Source: Magnaporthiopsis rhizophila
Lineage: Eukaryota > Ascomycota > Sordariomycetes > Magnaporthales > Magnaporthaceae
Assembly: GCA_003049465.1 (NCBI GenBank)
Contig: PYSS01000017.1
Coordinates: forward strand, 62,001-126,000
DNA: 64,000 nt
Direction: 5' to 3'
Position numbers and translations under genes: made by a program
Notes under the pieces: generated by a model
The model's input: the letters and a program-made list of their open reading frames with translations, nothing else
Told to the model about the DNA's origin: nothing
The model's database searches: none
Part shown: positions 1 through 12,781 of the stretch, in pieces
How positions within the stretch are numbered: position 1 is the stretch's first letter
Layout: every line of letters starts with the position of its first letter

Positions 1-3000
1 GACATGCAACATGCGTAGGAGGGATGCGTAAATGGTCCCAGGGAGATGCGCCGTCGATTGGGCTAGAGGCTGCCAGATGGCAGTGCTGCTCTAGACGGCG
101 CTAACGACGCTTCGCAATGCTGCCCTTCCCTCCATCCTGCCCGGCCCCATGCTGATGCCCTTGCCCTGCTGCCTGAGAGCCTGTCTGCCTGCCTGCCTGC
201 CTGCCTGTCTGCCTGCCCGGACTCCCATGCAACTGCAGCTGCAGCAAAGTCACAAACGCAACAACCACAGCTTGTACACATCAAGGAAACTTGAGAGGCC
301 TAGGCCTGCCTCAGCCATTCGATGCCCAACGCCCAGCCCGCCTCGATGTCCGCGAAGGCCAGGACCCCCACGTCATGAAGGTTATCTTTGGGCGTCATGG
401 ATCCGGCAACCATTATCCCTGTCCAAGCAACGGTTGAGGAGGTCAGCTCCTCAATATTCCGTGCCCGCTTCGCCCGGAACAGCTCTTTGTTGCACTGTCT
501 GGGGGTTGCATCTGGGCATGCCGCACGGCTCGCGCAAACCGAGCCCCACAACACCTCTTGCTACCACATCGTTGCCCTGCTAGCTCGCCAGAGTCAACGA
601 TCCGCTCGCTTGCCTGTGAAGATGGAGCCTCGGGCAGACCAGGGCGCGTCCGCCTGTGCCTCTCCTTCGGAGGAGGCGGTGGAGGAGAGAGGAAGAGGGG
701 AATGAGAAGGATGGGGGTGTGGCTCTAGGTGTTCACACGCCTACGGTACGAGCTTCCTCGGTCGTCGCCTCTCCTCGATCTGTGGTGAAAGCCGTGCGAT
801 CCGCCCTTGGAGATGACGACGGGCTTGTGGAGGGGACGCTTCAGAGGCTTATCCCCGATGGCCCCGCGGGCCGCTGCTTGCCTCTCCCACATCTCGCGGG
901 ACTTGATGCAGATATCGTCGATTTGCTCCTGATCCCCGGGCAGCGCGTCAGAACATCAGCGGCAAGAATTGCTCGCGATTAGGTCGTCTCACATCCGAGA
1001 GGCACGGCCCCGGTGTCATTATGAGAAAGCCGTCCTCGCCCTGATGTCTCCCGGGCCGAGGCTCTGTCAGTTCTCGCCCAGCCGAACACGCGAGCGTGAA
1101 ACACTGTGGAAAGGAACGGAACGCACGTCTTTTGTAAAGGGCCGCACGCTGGCCTGCGGGCCGAGGTGAATTTGGATCTCTGCGAGGATGACCTTTTTGT
1201 GGATGTCCATATTGGGAATCCAATATCTATTCATGGCTTGAGAAGAAGACACGGCTCGGCGTGGCGTCGTGAGTCTAGACTGGGCGGCGGGACCTGGATG
1301 GTGGAGCAGATCGGCACTGTCCGTAATGGGCATGACTCCTGGCACCAGGCGAGAGCAGCCGGAGATCAGGGGATCAGGTCGGTATTTATCTTCGCGCCGG
1401 AACAAGTTCTGTGTCGGGTCTGCGCAAACCGCAGCGTGGACACACCCCGCCAGGTGCGTGTGTATCAGACGGCCTCCCTCCCTTTCTACCGCCGCTTATA
1501 CTGGGCCACTCGGCTCGCCGGTGCGACCTGGGCGGTGAAGCCGCCCAGGCCCTCTTGTGAGCCCAGGCGGGCTCCCATGGCGCCTTCAGAATGGAACACA
1601 GGGCACACCAACAGATGCATCGAATTACGACCTCACATGGCATGCACTTGCAAGGGTGTGCGTTCGTCGGGAGAGCCCAGCACCATACCACCCTCCAGCG
1701 TGGTGGGGTGGCGCATTCCGTCACAATCCGCCGCGTTGACGAATCACGACGCTGTACAGCGCACCTTGATAGGTCGCCTCGTTTTTTTACACTTGCTAGG
1801 GTCGCCAAGCCACTTCACTCGCACCCTGCCCATGTCTCCCCACCCAACGCACAGAACTAGTTGGGACTTGCTGTTGCCCTTGTCCTCCACCTCCTTGCTT
1901 GCTTCCATCCCCATGCCAGTAGATACCGTACCTTTTTGAGCCTCGTGCAGCATCTTGTTTGGTACCAGGAGACCCGATCCGGCAACCAGGCACTCGCATG
2001 TAGCTTGGCTGCGCATTCGCCTGCTGCTCTTTCGAGCTTTGATGCCCTGGATGATGCCTTTGGATAGGCCGTTCCGACCTGACTGTGGGTAAGGGTTCGG
2101 TCCCATCCAGCTCGCCTAAGTTGCTTACCACCATCCGTCCCAAAGTTGGGGAAGATGAGATGATCCTTCGGCGGCGTATTTGCTCCGACTTTGCGATCAT
2201 GTATCGCATGTCGTCGACGCCCGCCGGCAGTTTGGTTTGGGACGGCTATCAGCCGAGCGGTGGGCCTGACCGAGCCTCTCTCTGCTGAGAAGTCACACGT
2301 CTTGATTCTGGACGAGCTTTACACAGTGAATTGCGACAGCTTGTCCCCATCTCACCATCCCCCACCACCCAACAGCCCTATTTGCCGATCTATCACTGCT
2401 TTCGAAACCACGGCTGCCATTTTTTGCCACTATTGCCAACAACTCCGCAACCTTCTTGCTGCCCACTCGCCTTGCTGCCCACATGCATGCGCCCTGCTGA
2501 CAACAAACCTCTGCCCACACATGTGATTTGCCGACCGGTGAATGGACAGGGACTCCTTGCGCCGAGGAGCCGCGTCTACTTTCCATCTTAGCTTTCTTCA
2601 GCAAGGAAACTAATGCTTCGTCTGCAAGGCTCGCAACTCGAAAACTGGGCAGCCTAACGAGCAAGGCGAGATGGTGTCCGCTAAATACGACGTCGGCGAG
2701 CTGTTTTAGATCCCATTGCCACCCGAAATTCGCCTCCTCGATCTCACTCCCACCTCCGTCTCTCACTCACGGGCAGCCACCCCATACCGATCCACGGTCG
2801 ACTATGTTGCAGGGATGAGGGTGAACAAGTCGCAGAGCTGGGAGTGTGCATAAAATTTCAAGCCTGTGAGAGCCCGGAGGCAGGATGACGCCGGAAATGC
2901 GAAATCCGCGGCCGTGATGCTATCCAGAACAGCCGAGACTCATCTTTGCCAAGACAGGGCGGAGAGAACAAGTCATCTGGCATGAATAAGGATCGGCGAT

Positions 3001-5693
3001 AGCATATGCCTTGGAATTTGGGCAACAATGAGCTTCTCGGGGGCTTTCAACAGCAACATCTACTCGCTCACCAGCCCAAAATACGGTTGATGACTGGGCG
3101 CAAGCACCACCCGCACCATTGAGAGACGGCGTTGGGACATGCCGCGAGAAACCGACGAGATGCGTCGCTCTGCTGTCGCCCAATCTCGACGCCAGCTGGA
3201 CGGAGAACCGCGAGTCTATCACCCCAGAGCAAGCCCCAAGACAAGCTCGGACATGAGATCCACTAGGACCTACCTACCCCTTTACCTGCGAGGAGCCGGT
3301 AACGCTCCTCGTCAGCCCTAAAAATTCACATCGGTCCGACGGGCTCCCGCTTGAGCTCGCCAGGAACCCTGGCTGACCAATTCTATCATCACTGTGCCTC
3401 GAGGACGCCTCGCAGCGTCGGGCTCGATAATGCCTTGCAGCGTTGGGTGTTCATGGATAGGTCGAGTGGCCTGCACTCTGCATCACAGGGCGGGCACAGG
3501 GCCAGAACGAAGATCAATGGACGAGCCGGATGCATGGCTGGACTGTCAGGAGCTTGTATGGAGGCGGTATGCTTGTGTGCGCCATCGCCTCACGTTGTCC
3601 CTTGAGAAAAACGGCTCCTCTCGTCAAACCATGCTGAGACGATATTGTTGCGTACAATATGTATCCCGGGAGTACGAGAAGAGTCTTCCGAGTGGAACAG
3701 TGTGCCAGCCTCGTCTTGAAAGAAGGAGCAGAACAGGGCGGATAAGTGATCGGCATCCAGAAAAAACCGCTCTCTTCGCCCCGCCGGTGGCCTCACGGAC
3801 ACCTGCTTGATGCTATGGAAGGGATCTCTGGATATTTTGCCGTCTCCCGGATCCCTGTCTATGGCCAATCTCGGTGATGGCGGATCAGGAAGGTACAAGT
3901 TGCGGAAAATGGCTCGAAAAAAATGCGCCCTTTGTCTCGCGCTCAATCTCCGTGACGCCTTAGACAGACAGCGGACAGTTCCCGAAACAAGGAGCTGGGA
4001 CAAGGAGGAAAATCTCGTGTCTCTCCACCGAACGGGGTCCGTTCCGGGCGTACGTAGTTCCAGATATCATTGCTACCTAGCTAACTATTACGGAAGGGCA
4101 CGCGAGGCGGTAGAATTTTGAGGCTGGTGTTTGTTTGTTGTGCCTAGATCCCCGTCCATGTCTGTGTTTGCATGGATATGCCTCGAAGGAAAATCGTTAA
4201 GCGGACTGTTAAATATATCCCAAGCACGCCAGGGCGGTAATGGCATGCAGCTAGCCAGAGTGTATTATTAGTCCTTCTTGCCATTTATTGGTGCTCTTCA
4301 GGCGTCCCGATCCACTCTCTACACGCACACCAACACGGGGCTTTTTGAGCCTGGGCCTGAGCCTATAATTAATACCTGTAATTAAGAGCTATTAAGCTTT
4401 GCTTTACTTTTGTTCTCTTTTCCATTCCGTGACTCCCCCCCAAAGCAAGGCGACCAGACAAGCCAGCAGGGCGGGGATAGAGCCAGGTTTGCGGGACCGA
4501 GAGAGAAAAAAAAAAAAAGCCGCCCAGATGTTGGATTGAACAGCAAACTCCCGATGGCGGTGGGCTTTTGCTGCAATTGGCGGATCAGAACTCACACACT
4601 CTCCACCCGCCCGCCTTCTTGCATATTATCCATGGAATCGAAAAGTCCCTTCCTTCCATCTACGTACGTACGTACGTACCTTGGCTTGACCTATGCACAT
4701 GCGCGGCGGCGGTCGCTGAAACGGGCGACCGCTCCCCCCTGAGAAAGTGGATGCTTGGGCATCTATGGAGCACCACAGAGACGACAGGCAAAAGCGGGCG
4801 AGTTAGGCAGTTATCAAGAGAGAGCCAATACTCTTGGCGCCGACAGGCAGGAGAGGGCGAATCGGCAGCGCGCCTCGGGATGCGGTCTCTGCATGTTCCC
4901 ATGGAAGCTCTGACGGACCAAACCAAAGAAGACGATGCATGCATGGCCTTGACAAAGAAGCGCATACCTACTACCTACCACATCACTTAGTGAGGAAGCA
5001 TTCCAGCTTCTTTCTTTCTTTCCTTCTTTCCTTAGGTCATCGCCATGCTTGCTGCAGAACTCGGCCGGCGTCTCGTCTTTGCTCTTTGGACGAGCGATGC
5101 GTGACTGACACTACCATGTCAAGGCCGAGCAAAACAGGTCGGCCCGGTCAACTCAAAACCTCACTCTCCATGCGGCCAGAAGCGAAAGAAGATGTAAACA
5201 ATACACTTGTGCCAATATCATTGGTGGTAGGAATACCGATACGTATGCAAGACAAATAAGTTATTGAGTGAGAGAGTGGCTGAGCGAGGCGGATGCATGT
5301 GCCTCGACCCAGTCCTCTCCTCCATGCTGTTTCCTTCGTTGCGCGCCTGGTTTTGTTTCTGTCGTGCTTCCCATTCCCGTCCCAGCGTATCAAGCCATAA
5401 AAGAGACACATTGCAGAAAAACGCCATCATGTGTGGAAGCCAAAAGAAAACCGCAATCCCTGCCCATTCCTCACAAGAAAACCCCCATCATAACGAACAT
5501 GGCCACATAAAATTATATACACGGATAAAAAAGCTCAGTGGCTCGGGGCCGCGTCATATTTACAACAGAGAAACGGTTAGAGACCACAAACTTGGTGGGT
5601 GTTGCCGTTTCAGTCCCAAGGGGTATAACAAAAAAGCATGATGAAAGAGAGGAGAGGGGATTATACATCGCAAAGGCATCACCTCTAGACCAC
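1..5693. other. 5.7 kb stretch without a supportable gene
   Basis: Only short overlapping frames on both strands are seen, none with recognisable motifs, consistent codon bias or convincing splice signals. The longest (1106-1939, plus) has no initiation context or domain I recognise. It holds simple repeats: a CTGC/CTGT array near 178-217, an ACGT tetranucleotide run near 4660-4679, an A run near 4507-4518 and a CTTT/CTTC run near 5008-5033. The last few hundred bases are probably the 3' untranslated region of the minus-strand MDM31 gene. Confidence 0.6.
178..217. repeat. CTGC/CTGT tetranucleotide microsatellite
   Basis: About ten imperfect copies of a CTGC/CTGT unit read directly in the sequence. 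It lies in a gene-free stretch and has no evident function. Confidence 0.85.
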
Positions 5694-8140
5694 TCATATC
5701 AGGTCGCCGGCAACTCCAGCTAGGAGTGCATGGACGACCATGCTGAGGGTCCAGAAGCCCACCTTCTTGAGTCGGCGCACCCGCGAGTGCTGGTCCTCGA
5801 CGTCGCGGGCAAATGCGTCGTAGACCTCGGCGCTGAGGTCGTCCATCATGCCGCAGTCGTACACGGTCCAGGAGCCGTCCAGGTCCGAGATGCGCTTGAC
5901 GATGCGGCACGAGATTGGGATGTAGGTGCGCTTGGCGTTGATGTAGGCTACGATGGGCCGCACCAGCGGCTGTTTGATGTACGAGATGTCGTGGGTGAAG
6001 AGCGGCACTGCCGCCCGCACGTCGTTGAGATGCACCCGCAGGTCCATCACTAGATAGCGTGGTGGCTCGTCGTCCGAGGATGGTGGGGCAGTCTCGAGCT
6101 GGCTTGACGGAGAGTACGGCGTGTACTCGCCCGGCGTCGGTTCTGGATAGTGATGGGGTGATGTGTGTTCTGATACGTGGTCTTTAGCCTCTGTATCGAA
6201 CACAATCGGTATAAAGGCGCCTGGGTTTTTACTCCGGTCGATGCGGAGGTTCTTGTCGAGTATCCTGATGTAGCGATTCCTCGAGACGGCATCTTCCATT
6301 TTCTCATAGAATTCGGACACGACTTTGCCAATAGAATCCTCCTCGTCGGCAGGGAACATGAGGTCCGCCACCATGTCGACGTTGCCCTCGTAGATCCAGC
6401 CGAAGGGGCCCTGGACGCCCCGGTTGAGATGGTCGATCTTGAGGCCGTCGATTCGCATCCTGCTAAACTTCTTCCACGCGCCCGACTCGCCCATGTGTTC
6501 CGCCGAGTGGCCGTGATCCCCAGTAGGCACACCGTGGATCTGGCGGGGGTGGATGGTGAAGAGAGAGCCGTCAAACGAGCCTGACATGTGGTTTGCGTAG
6601 AGGAAGTCGTGGAACAGCCACCGCTTCCGCAGCTGGGGCAGCTCGCACGAGTAGATGCTGACGGGGAAGGGGCGGAATCCGTTGGGCTGGTGGACCGTCA
6701 CAAGCAGGTCCTCGAGCTTGAAGTGCTCGATCTCAAAGTCGCCGGGCTGGTGCTCGTGCCGGTAGGACAAGGGGTCCATAGGAACGTCAGGCCAGCGGAC
6801 AGACGTCCGGTCCACCACACCCCGCACGCCCTTGACCTCGACGTCCTTGAGCAGCCCTGTACCGTTCCACCACTTGTAGAAGGACAGGGTGACGTTGACA
6901 GCGTTGATGGTCACGTCGAATTGCGTGTAGTTGCCATCGTCCTCTTCGGTCGCCTGGCCATCGACTTGGCCCTGCCTCGCCGCAGCCGCAGCCTCGGCCG
7001 CAGCGTTGGTTGACGAGCCTTTCTTTACCGAGGACTTGAGCTGGCCAGGGCGGCGCGAGACGAAGACGTTGCGGAATGTGATTACGCCATCTTTCCACTT
7101 GGGCACGATGGCGGACTCGAACACGACCGTGACGCCGGCGGACTTAGTGAGATAATCACCGACCGACTTGGCCAGGGTTTCTGTCGGATTCTAGATCAGT
7201 CTAACCGTCATAGCAACTGCAAAACACACACACAAAGCTTACCTTGAGCAATAACAGTGTTGACGAGCCAGATCATGAGGGAGAAGAAGGTGGTGGTTCC
7301 AACCAAAATCCACATCAGGTTTCCAAGCATAAACCACGAGACGAAGGCGCCCCACTCGTCGGCATTGTACGGCCGCATGCTCCTGATGGACAGCCATTTG
7401 AACCGCACCTTCATCCGCTCCCAAAAGCCATTTGCAGCCGCCAAGAGCTCCTCCTTGGTCGGCCGATGCGGCATCTTTGGCAGGTGCGGCAGATGGAGAT
7501 ATTTGGACATGGAGTCTGTCAGCGTCTCTGGCTCGTGCGTTGACCGTGGCACCGTTGGCGGCTCGGACTGCCCTGGGGCGGCGGCAGGCCTATTGGACTG
7601 GACTGTAGCGGCGGGATCAGCATCGTCGCTGGTGCGAGGTGATTCGGGTCTTTTTGGGCCTGTCGCGGAGACGCCGGCAGGGTCCTTTGCGCTGGCGTCT
7701 TGGGGGCCCTGGCCCACCGCGCCCTGCCTGCGGCCCGTATGGACCCCGCGTCTCCATGCCTGGCGCGTGGCCGCAAGCGCAGCAATGCTGGACTTTGTCC
7801 TGGACCAGGTGGGGGGCCCAAGAAGAGCAGCGTCGGCGGCCGCGGTGCACGACGCGACTACGGCCTGAGTCGGGGAGGATGATGGGCTGCTCAGGCCGAT
7901 GAGCAGGAGACTGCCCGACGTGCAGCTGTGGCGGACGTTGCCAGGCGCGAACCTGGCCAGGGAGGAGTGCAAGGGGCTGGTGCTGGTGCTGTGGGGTGAT
8001 GCGCGGCCAACGCAGGATAACAGAGAAATGGGCTGCTGCCTCAGCCGCGCCGAAGGCCTCCCGAGCGCTGTGGCGGCCGAGTCCCGGACGGCAGCCCAGA
8101 GCCGCCGGCCCAGCTGGGAACTCGGGGTGCTAAGCGACAT
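5694..8140 (-). CDS. MDM31: Mdm31/Mdm32-family mitochondrial inner membrane protein
   Basis: Two exons, 8140-7243 and 7180-5694, separated by a 62-nt intron (GTAAGC donor, ACAG acceptor), give 794 aa. The first ATG of the open frame is used. The N-terminus is Ser/Ala/Arg-rich and fits a mitochondrial targeting sequence. A hydrophobic segment around residues 270-298 spans the exon junction, and the joined frame reads into the conserved VVFESAIVPKWKDG block and the FVSRRPGQ motif of the family. A second hydrophobic stretch is at the extreme C-terminus. In yeast, Mdm31 and Mdm32 are inner-membrane proteins needed for mitochondrial morphology, nucleoid stability and lipid balance. The gene is divergent from PNO1 across a 593-bp shared upstream region. 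Family assignment is firm; Mdm31 rather than Mdm32 is inferred, since most filamentous fungi carry one such gene. Confidence 0.9.
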
Positions 8141-8220
8141 GGTGGACGCGGGGGCTCTTCATGGTGAATGAGACGGGATGGGAAAGAACCGGTGCTGATC
8201 TGGTTTAATCAAGCAGCAGA

Positions 8221-8251
<31 letters not shown>

Positions 8252-8733
8252 GCAGCACAGGGACCCGCGCTTGAGTCACTATAGCTTGGGTGGTATCGCA
8301 CCGTCCGACGGCGCCTGGTGTGCCTGTCTTCCCCTCATGTGAGACGAGCGAATGGGCCGTTTCTGCGCGCCAGAATGCTTTTTTTTTTCTGCCCGCATGA
8401 AGACCTTGATTATTTCCATGATGCGCTTGACTTGCCGGGGTCCCTTGCGGAGACCACTCGAAGCCCTGGTTCATTGGTGGGCCTAGCCACTGGATCCTCC
8501 ACTGCGCGCCCGCTCCACACACCGCCCACTATCGATAAAAAGCTGGGTGCTCGAATTTTGGAGGGGGCGGCGCACCGAAATGCGCAGTCGGTGGGCAGGA
8601 ATTTTCTCACAGCCGCCACTGACCAAAGCAAGTCGCATACTCTAAATCCCGATAAGCAAGATTCCCGACGACAAGCACGACCCGAGATCGACCACGCGGA
8701 GCGATCCTGGAAATCCCCGCTGAAAGAAGACAA
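8141..8733. promoter_or_regulatory. Shared divergent upstream region of MDM31 and PNO1
   Basis: This 593-bp interval separates two head-to-head housekeeping genes and must contain both promoters. Close to the MDM31 start lies an AGC/AGA trinucleotide run (about 8211-8261), probably in its 5' leader. A T run is at 8382-8390. No clear TATA box is visible on either side. Confidence 0.5.
8211..8261. repeat. AGC trinucleotide microsatellite
   Basis: An imperfect (AGC)n/(AGA) array of about 50 bases, 70-130 bp upstream of the MDM31 start codon on the minus strand, probably in the 5' untranslated leader. Confidence 0.85.
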
Positions 8734-9894
8734 ATGCCCGCACCGACAGCCCTCAAGGCCCCAGCGGCCGAAGACGCCCCGCCCGTAATGGACGTAGACG
8801 CAGCGCCGTCCCCAGCAGACGGCGGAGCGCAGGAAGAGGAGGAAGAGTTCATGCTAGGCACAGCCGAGCGCGACATCCTAGTCGCGGCCGAGACGATAGC
8901 GACGCCGGCCGAGCAAGGGGCCGAGATGGCCATCGACGAGGAGTCGCGGCCCCGGTTCGCGCCGGCGCGGGACGCCGAGCCGCTTGCGCGCCGCGAGACG
9001 AGGAAGGTGCCCGTGCCGCCGCACCGCATGACGCCGCTCAAGGCCAACTGGCCGCAGATCTACGAGCCGTTGGTGAAGCACCTGAAGCTGCAGGTGTAAG
9101 TGCCTTGGTGGAACCGAAGCGGGACGTGACGGGATGGATGGGGATGCAGAAGCGGCTGCAGCGTACCATAGAGTCCTCTTCTTCCGGGCAGAAGCTGACT
9201 GAACGGCCGGGCTCTGAAAATTTAGGCGCATGAACGTCAAGTCCAAGACGGTCGAGATGCGATCATCACAGAGCACGATAGAGGCTGGCGCGCTCCAAAA
9301 AGGCGGTAAGTTCGTTTGTTGCTCAGCACTCCCTCGTGCCCCTTTAGAAAGCAGCACTAATTTATTGCAACCTGCAGAGGACTTCGTCAAGGCTTTTACG
9401 CTCGGGTTCGACGTCCAAGACGCCATTGCCCTGATCAGGGTTCCAGAGCTATACATTCAGACCTTTGAGAGTATGTTGTTGCATCGCTTCTTTGTTAATC
9501 TTCCACTTGGTTTGACGAGCTGTGAGAAACTGACGAAGTCGCAACCCCCAACTCGCAGTCAAGGACGTCAAGTCGCTCACGGGTGATCACCTTGCGCGTG
9601 GTGTTGGCCGTATTGCCGGCAAGGACGGAAAGACAAAGTTTGCCATCGAGAACGCGTCGAGGACGCGAATCGTTCTGGCAGACAGCAGGGTGTGTGAGAA
9701 CATAAAGACCATCCATTCATCCGTGGCCCTGTAATACGTACTAACTTGGGTGTTTCCAGATCCACATCCTGGGGAGCTTCAAAAACGTCAGGATGGCCCA
9801 GGAGAGCATCGTAGACCTGATTCTCGGAAAGCCGCCCAGCAAGGTTTACGGCAACCTCCGGGCCATCAGCGCTCGGATGAAGGAGAGGTTTTGA
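8734..9894 (+). CDS. PNO1: KH-domain pre-rRNA processing factor Pno1/Dim2
   Basis: Five exons (8734-9095, 9226-9305, 9378-9470, 9559-9689, 9760-9894) join in frame to 266 aa, close to the roughly 270 aa of the yeast protein. The N-terminal 75 residues are acidic and low complexity. From the end of exon 1 onward the sequence is the highly conserved Pno1 core: the segment before RMNVKSKTVEMR, the KAFTLGFDVQDAIAL block, then a KH domain with the GRIAGKDGKTK loop and the LADSRIHILGSF strand. Pno1 binds the 3' end of 18S pre-rRNA in the 90S and pre-40S particles, partners Nob1 and recruits Dim1. All introns have GT-AG ends; the intron density is high for such a short gene. It ends 507 bp from the convergent SUMO-like gene. 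Confidence 0.93.
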
Positions 9895-10401
9895 GTGGCG
9901 CCCTGTGTTGAAGAAAAACAGACAAAAAGCGGCGGGGTAAGAAAATGCATGGGAAGAAGGCGTACTAGGCGTTCGGGGGTTTGGCGTTCATATGTCCTTG
10001 GGCTTCTTGTGTTTTTTTTCTTGTGAAATCATCTCTCAGCCATCCATTGACTGACAGCGAATCGTGCCGGCCTATATCGATACAACGACCACATGACGAG
10101 AAATAGAATGGCTTTGTTCAAATGCAGTCGCAGATATGAACGGGAAAGATCGAGCAATGTGCAGAGATACAATCCAGCGCCAAAGGAGTTCATGGGTATC
10201 ATCATACAAATACGCCACAGCGCGCCTAGAAATGAAGAACAATAAGGAAGAAGTGACAACTTTCGAATTCAGCGTTCATCGTAACAGTCGTGATAAAAAC
10301 AGGGCGAAAAAGATGAGCGTTGCGGTTCTCGGAAGGACAATTGAGCACAACATGGCGTAGCCTGCTGGCCATTGTCGTAGTCTGCCCCGACGACCTACAG
10401 T
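9895..10401. other. Convergent 3' region between PNO1 and the SUMO-like gene
   Basis: No gene is seen in these 507 bp. The interval lies tail-to-tail between two genes, so it should hold both polyadenylation regions. A T run at about 10013-10020 is the only simple feature noted. Confidence 0.5.
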
Positions 10402-12081
10402 TTACTTGACCTTGACATCCTTGACGTGTACGTCTACCGTGTCCTTGTCCTCGATCTCGGCCGCATCGATGGTGGTTTCTCCTTCGAGCATGGCGCCGTC
10501 CCAGTGGATCTCGACCTTCTTGTCGGGCCCGATCCCACGGCACGTGCGAAAGGCCAATATCAGGTCTGCGATGGTGTCGGTGGGAGCAACCGACGTCTTG
10601 ACCGGCTCGTGGTGCTGGGACTTCATGATGATGCGGATCCTGTTGCTCCTGGCATGCTGTTCGGGCTCCGCCCCGCTGCTGGCGGCCGCCGCCTCTTCGT
10701 CCTCGTCGTCCGAGATCTCCTCGCCCAGCTCGCGGCGGTACTTTTTCTTCTGCTGCCTGGACCAAGCCTCGTAGCCCTCCTCGGTCCAGATCTCGAAGTG
10801 TAGCGCGCCGCCTTCGGCGTAGCCATTGCTCTCCTCCTCATGCGGGCGACGCATCCCGGCGGGGTCGGGCGTGGTGGTGCCGCGCACGAAGCCGTTCTCG
10901 TCAGGTATGACGCCGAGCGACATGATGGTGTTCTGGTTGAACAGCTTGCGCCCCTTCCACGTCATGAAGAGGAACTCCTGTTCGGCGGGCGTAAGGGGCC
11001 GGCCGCGGCACTGCGCGTACTTCTGGACGCAGTCGCGGACGGCCTTGATATTGCCCGACACGCGGCGCTTGACCGTGATGGGCCTCATGTCAGGCCCGCC
11101 CAGACGCGACGTCACTACGATGGTGACAATGCGGTCCTCAATCGGCACCGGTCCGCCCGCGGCGGCGGCCGCTTCCTTTTGGGCAGCTCGGCGCTGCTCT
11201 GCCTCGTGAACGAAGTGCGCAAACTGGTCCTTTTCGGGCTCCGTAGCCGCCGGGATCTCCTCGATGTCGTCGTCAGATTCTGACAGCTTCTTGATGACGG
11301 CAGCCTTGCTGTCGTCGTCAGAGTCGTCAAGCTCAATCGTCGGCGTTGTACCATTCCTTAGTGCACCCCTCGATCCAACACCCCCGCGCGAAGCGGGAAG
11401 CGATCCCTTGTGGTCATTTACGTCATCATCTTCCGAATCGTCGAGATCTATCGCATGGCCACTGGGAAACGAGCCCTTTGTAGGCGTCGTCAGGCTGTAC
11501 GGCGCGGCGAGTCCTTTCCCCTTGTCGAGCCGTATGCTCGAATCTCTCGTGCGGGATTCGGTATGGGTTCGGTTTCGCTTACTCGATGGCGGGGTAATCG
11601 GCTGGCCGTGGCTACTACTTCTTCGGCAAAATAAACCCCCGTCAGATAGGCATGCTCGCGAGCGGGACGGGGTTCCGAGGTGGCCCTAGGATTCTCACCT
11701 CGTGCGGCGCTCGCGACTACTGGAGTTGGACGAGGCATTGTACTGGTCGTCATCCGAGTCTTCGGCTTTATCACGTTTTTGGCCTCTGCTCTCATGCGCC
11801 TCGGAAGCAGATCGATTCAGTGACTTCCTCAGCTCCTCCTCCCTCTCCTCATCCTGGTCCCTGAGAATGGTGGGGAAGAAGTGTTTCGACTGCTTGAACA
11901 GCGCCAGGTCCTCGTCATCTTTTTCAATGACGAGGCTGTTCGCGTCGGGAGCGGCGGGCGTGGGCTGGGTCTTGGGGGCGGATTTGGCTTGGCGCTTGAA
12001 CAAGGGCTTCTTCGGCTTTGCCTTGGGCAGCTGGTTTGCTGCGAAGGTGTCGGCGATCGGATCCATGGCATGCGATATCAC
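10402..12081 (-). CDS. Rad60/Esc2/NIP45-type SUMO-like domain protein
   Basis: Two exons, 12081-11699 and 11620-10402, with a 78-nt GT-AG intron, give 533 aa from the first ATG; a second in-frame ATG at 12066 would give 528 aa and looks equally good. The N-terminal half is acidic and Ser-rich, with runs such as DDSDDDSK and SESDDDIEEIP that resemble SUMO-interacting or CK2-site clusters. The C-terminal half carries two ubiquitin-like folds: one around the VTSRLGGPDMRPITVKRR segment and a final one (NRIRIIMKSQHHEP onward) ending in VDVHVKDVKVK, matching the Rad60-SLD arrangement. Fission yeast Rad60 and budding yeast Esc2 act with Smc5/6 and sumoylation in DNA repair and silencing; transfer of that role here is inference. 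No terminal di-glycine is present, so it is not a conjugatable SUMO. Confidence 0.8.
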
Positions 12082-12781
12082 TGCGGCGCGAGCGGATGGC
12101 AGCTAGCGAGAGGTCCAGGCATGCGCTGATGAAGAAAGACGGTCGAGACAGCGAGGTTGAGCGGGCGGCTAAGTTTCGAGCGACGAATGCGATGAGGAGC
12201 ACTGGACCCTTGAGAACGCGACAAAATATGCTTCCAGAGACACGATGGACTTCAGTCGGCAGCCATACTCGTTTGCCTTGAACAGGACCTTTAGCAAATG
12301 TGCCTCCCCGTCGGGACCAAACTAAGTCCAGGCAAGCGACCGGGCAGGCGACGAATCACCAACCAGGAAGAAAACAATGGCGGCCTGGCGATTGATTGAC
12401 GGACCAACCGCTGGGTTAGGGTTTCTCCGCATGTCCACGCGGGTGGGTTGCAGGGGGAATCCCTGCCAATGAGCAGCTTTGCGATGCGGACCCACTCTTG
12501 CCGAGGCACGATGCTGATCAGGGAGCGCGCGATGTCATTCCTTTAAAAGACGGCGCCAGCCAATCCTCAGGAGTCGGCCGGCAAGTTCATTTAACAGTCG
12601 TGCAACAAAAAAATCAGCCGGACCTTACCGAATTAAGTTCCTAAGGCCGGATCTCACGAGGAAAACAGTTCCTCAAATCGACGCTCGAGCAAGACCTGAT
12701 AATCGGGGGAGCGACTTTTCAGTCCCGGCTTCACTCCGTCTAAGCCCACACCATCCACCCCATCCCCGACCTGATTCAAAA
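12082..12781. promoter_or_regulatory. Divergent intergenic region, SUMO-like gene and dienoyl-CoA reductase gene
   Basis: These 700 bp separate two head-to-head genes and should contain both promoters. Pyrimidine-rich sequence precedes the reductase start at 12782. No other feature was recognised. Confidence 0.45.

Noticed and set aside
1106..1939. Plus-strand frame of 277 codons in the left gene-free region
   Set aside because: No domain, composition unlike the confirmed genes, overlapped by equally long frames on the other strand, and no splice or promoter support.
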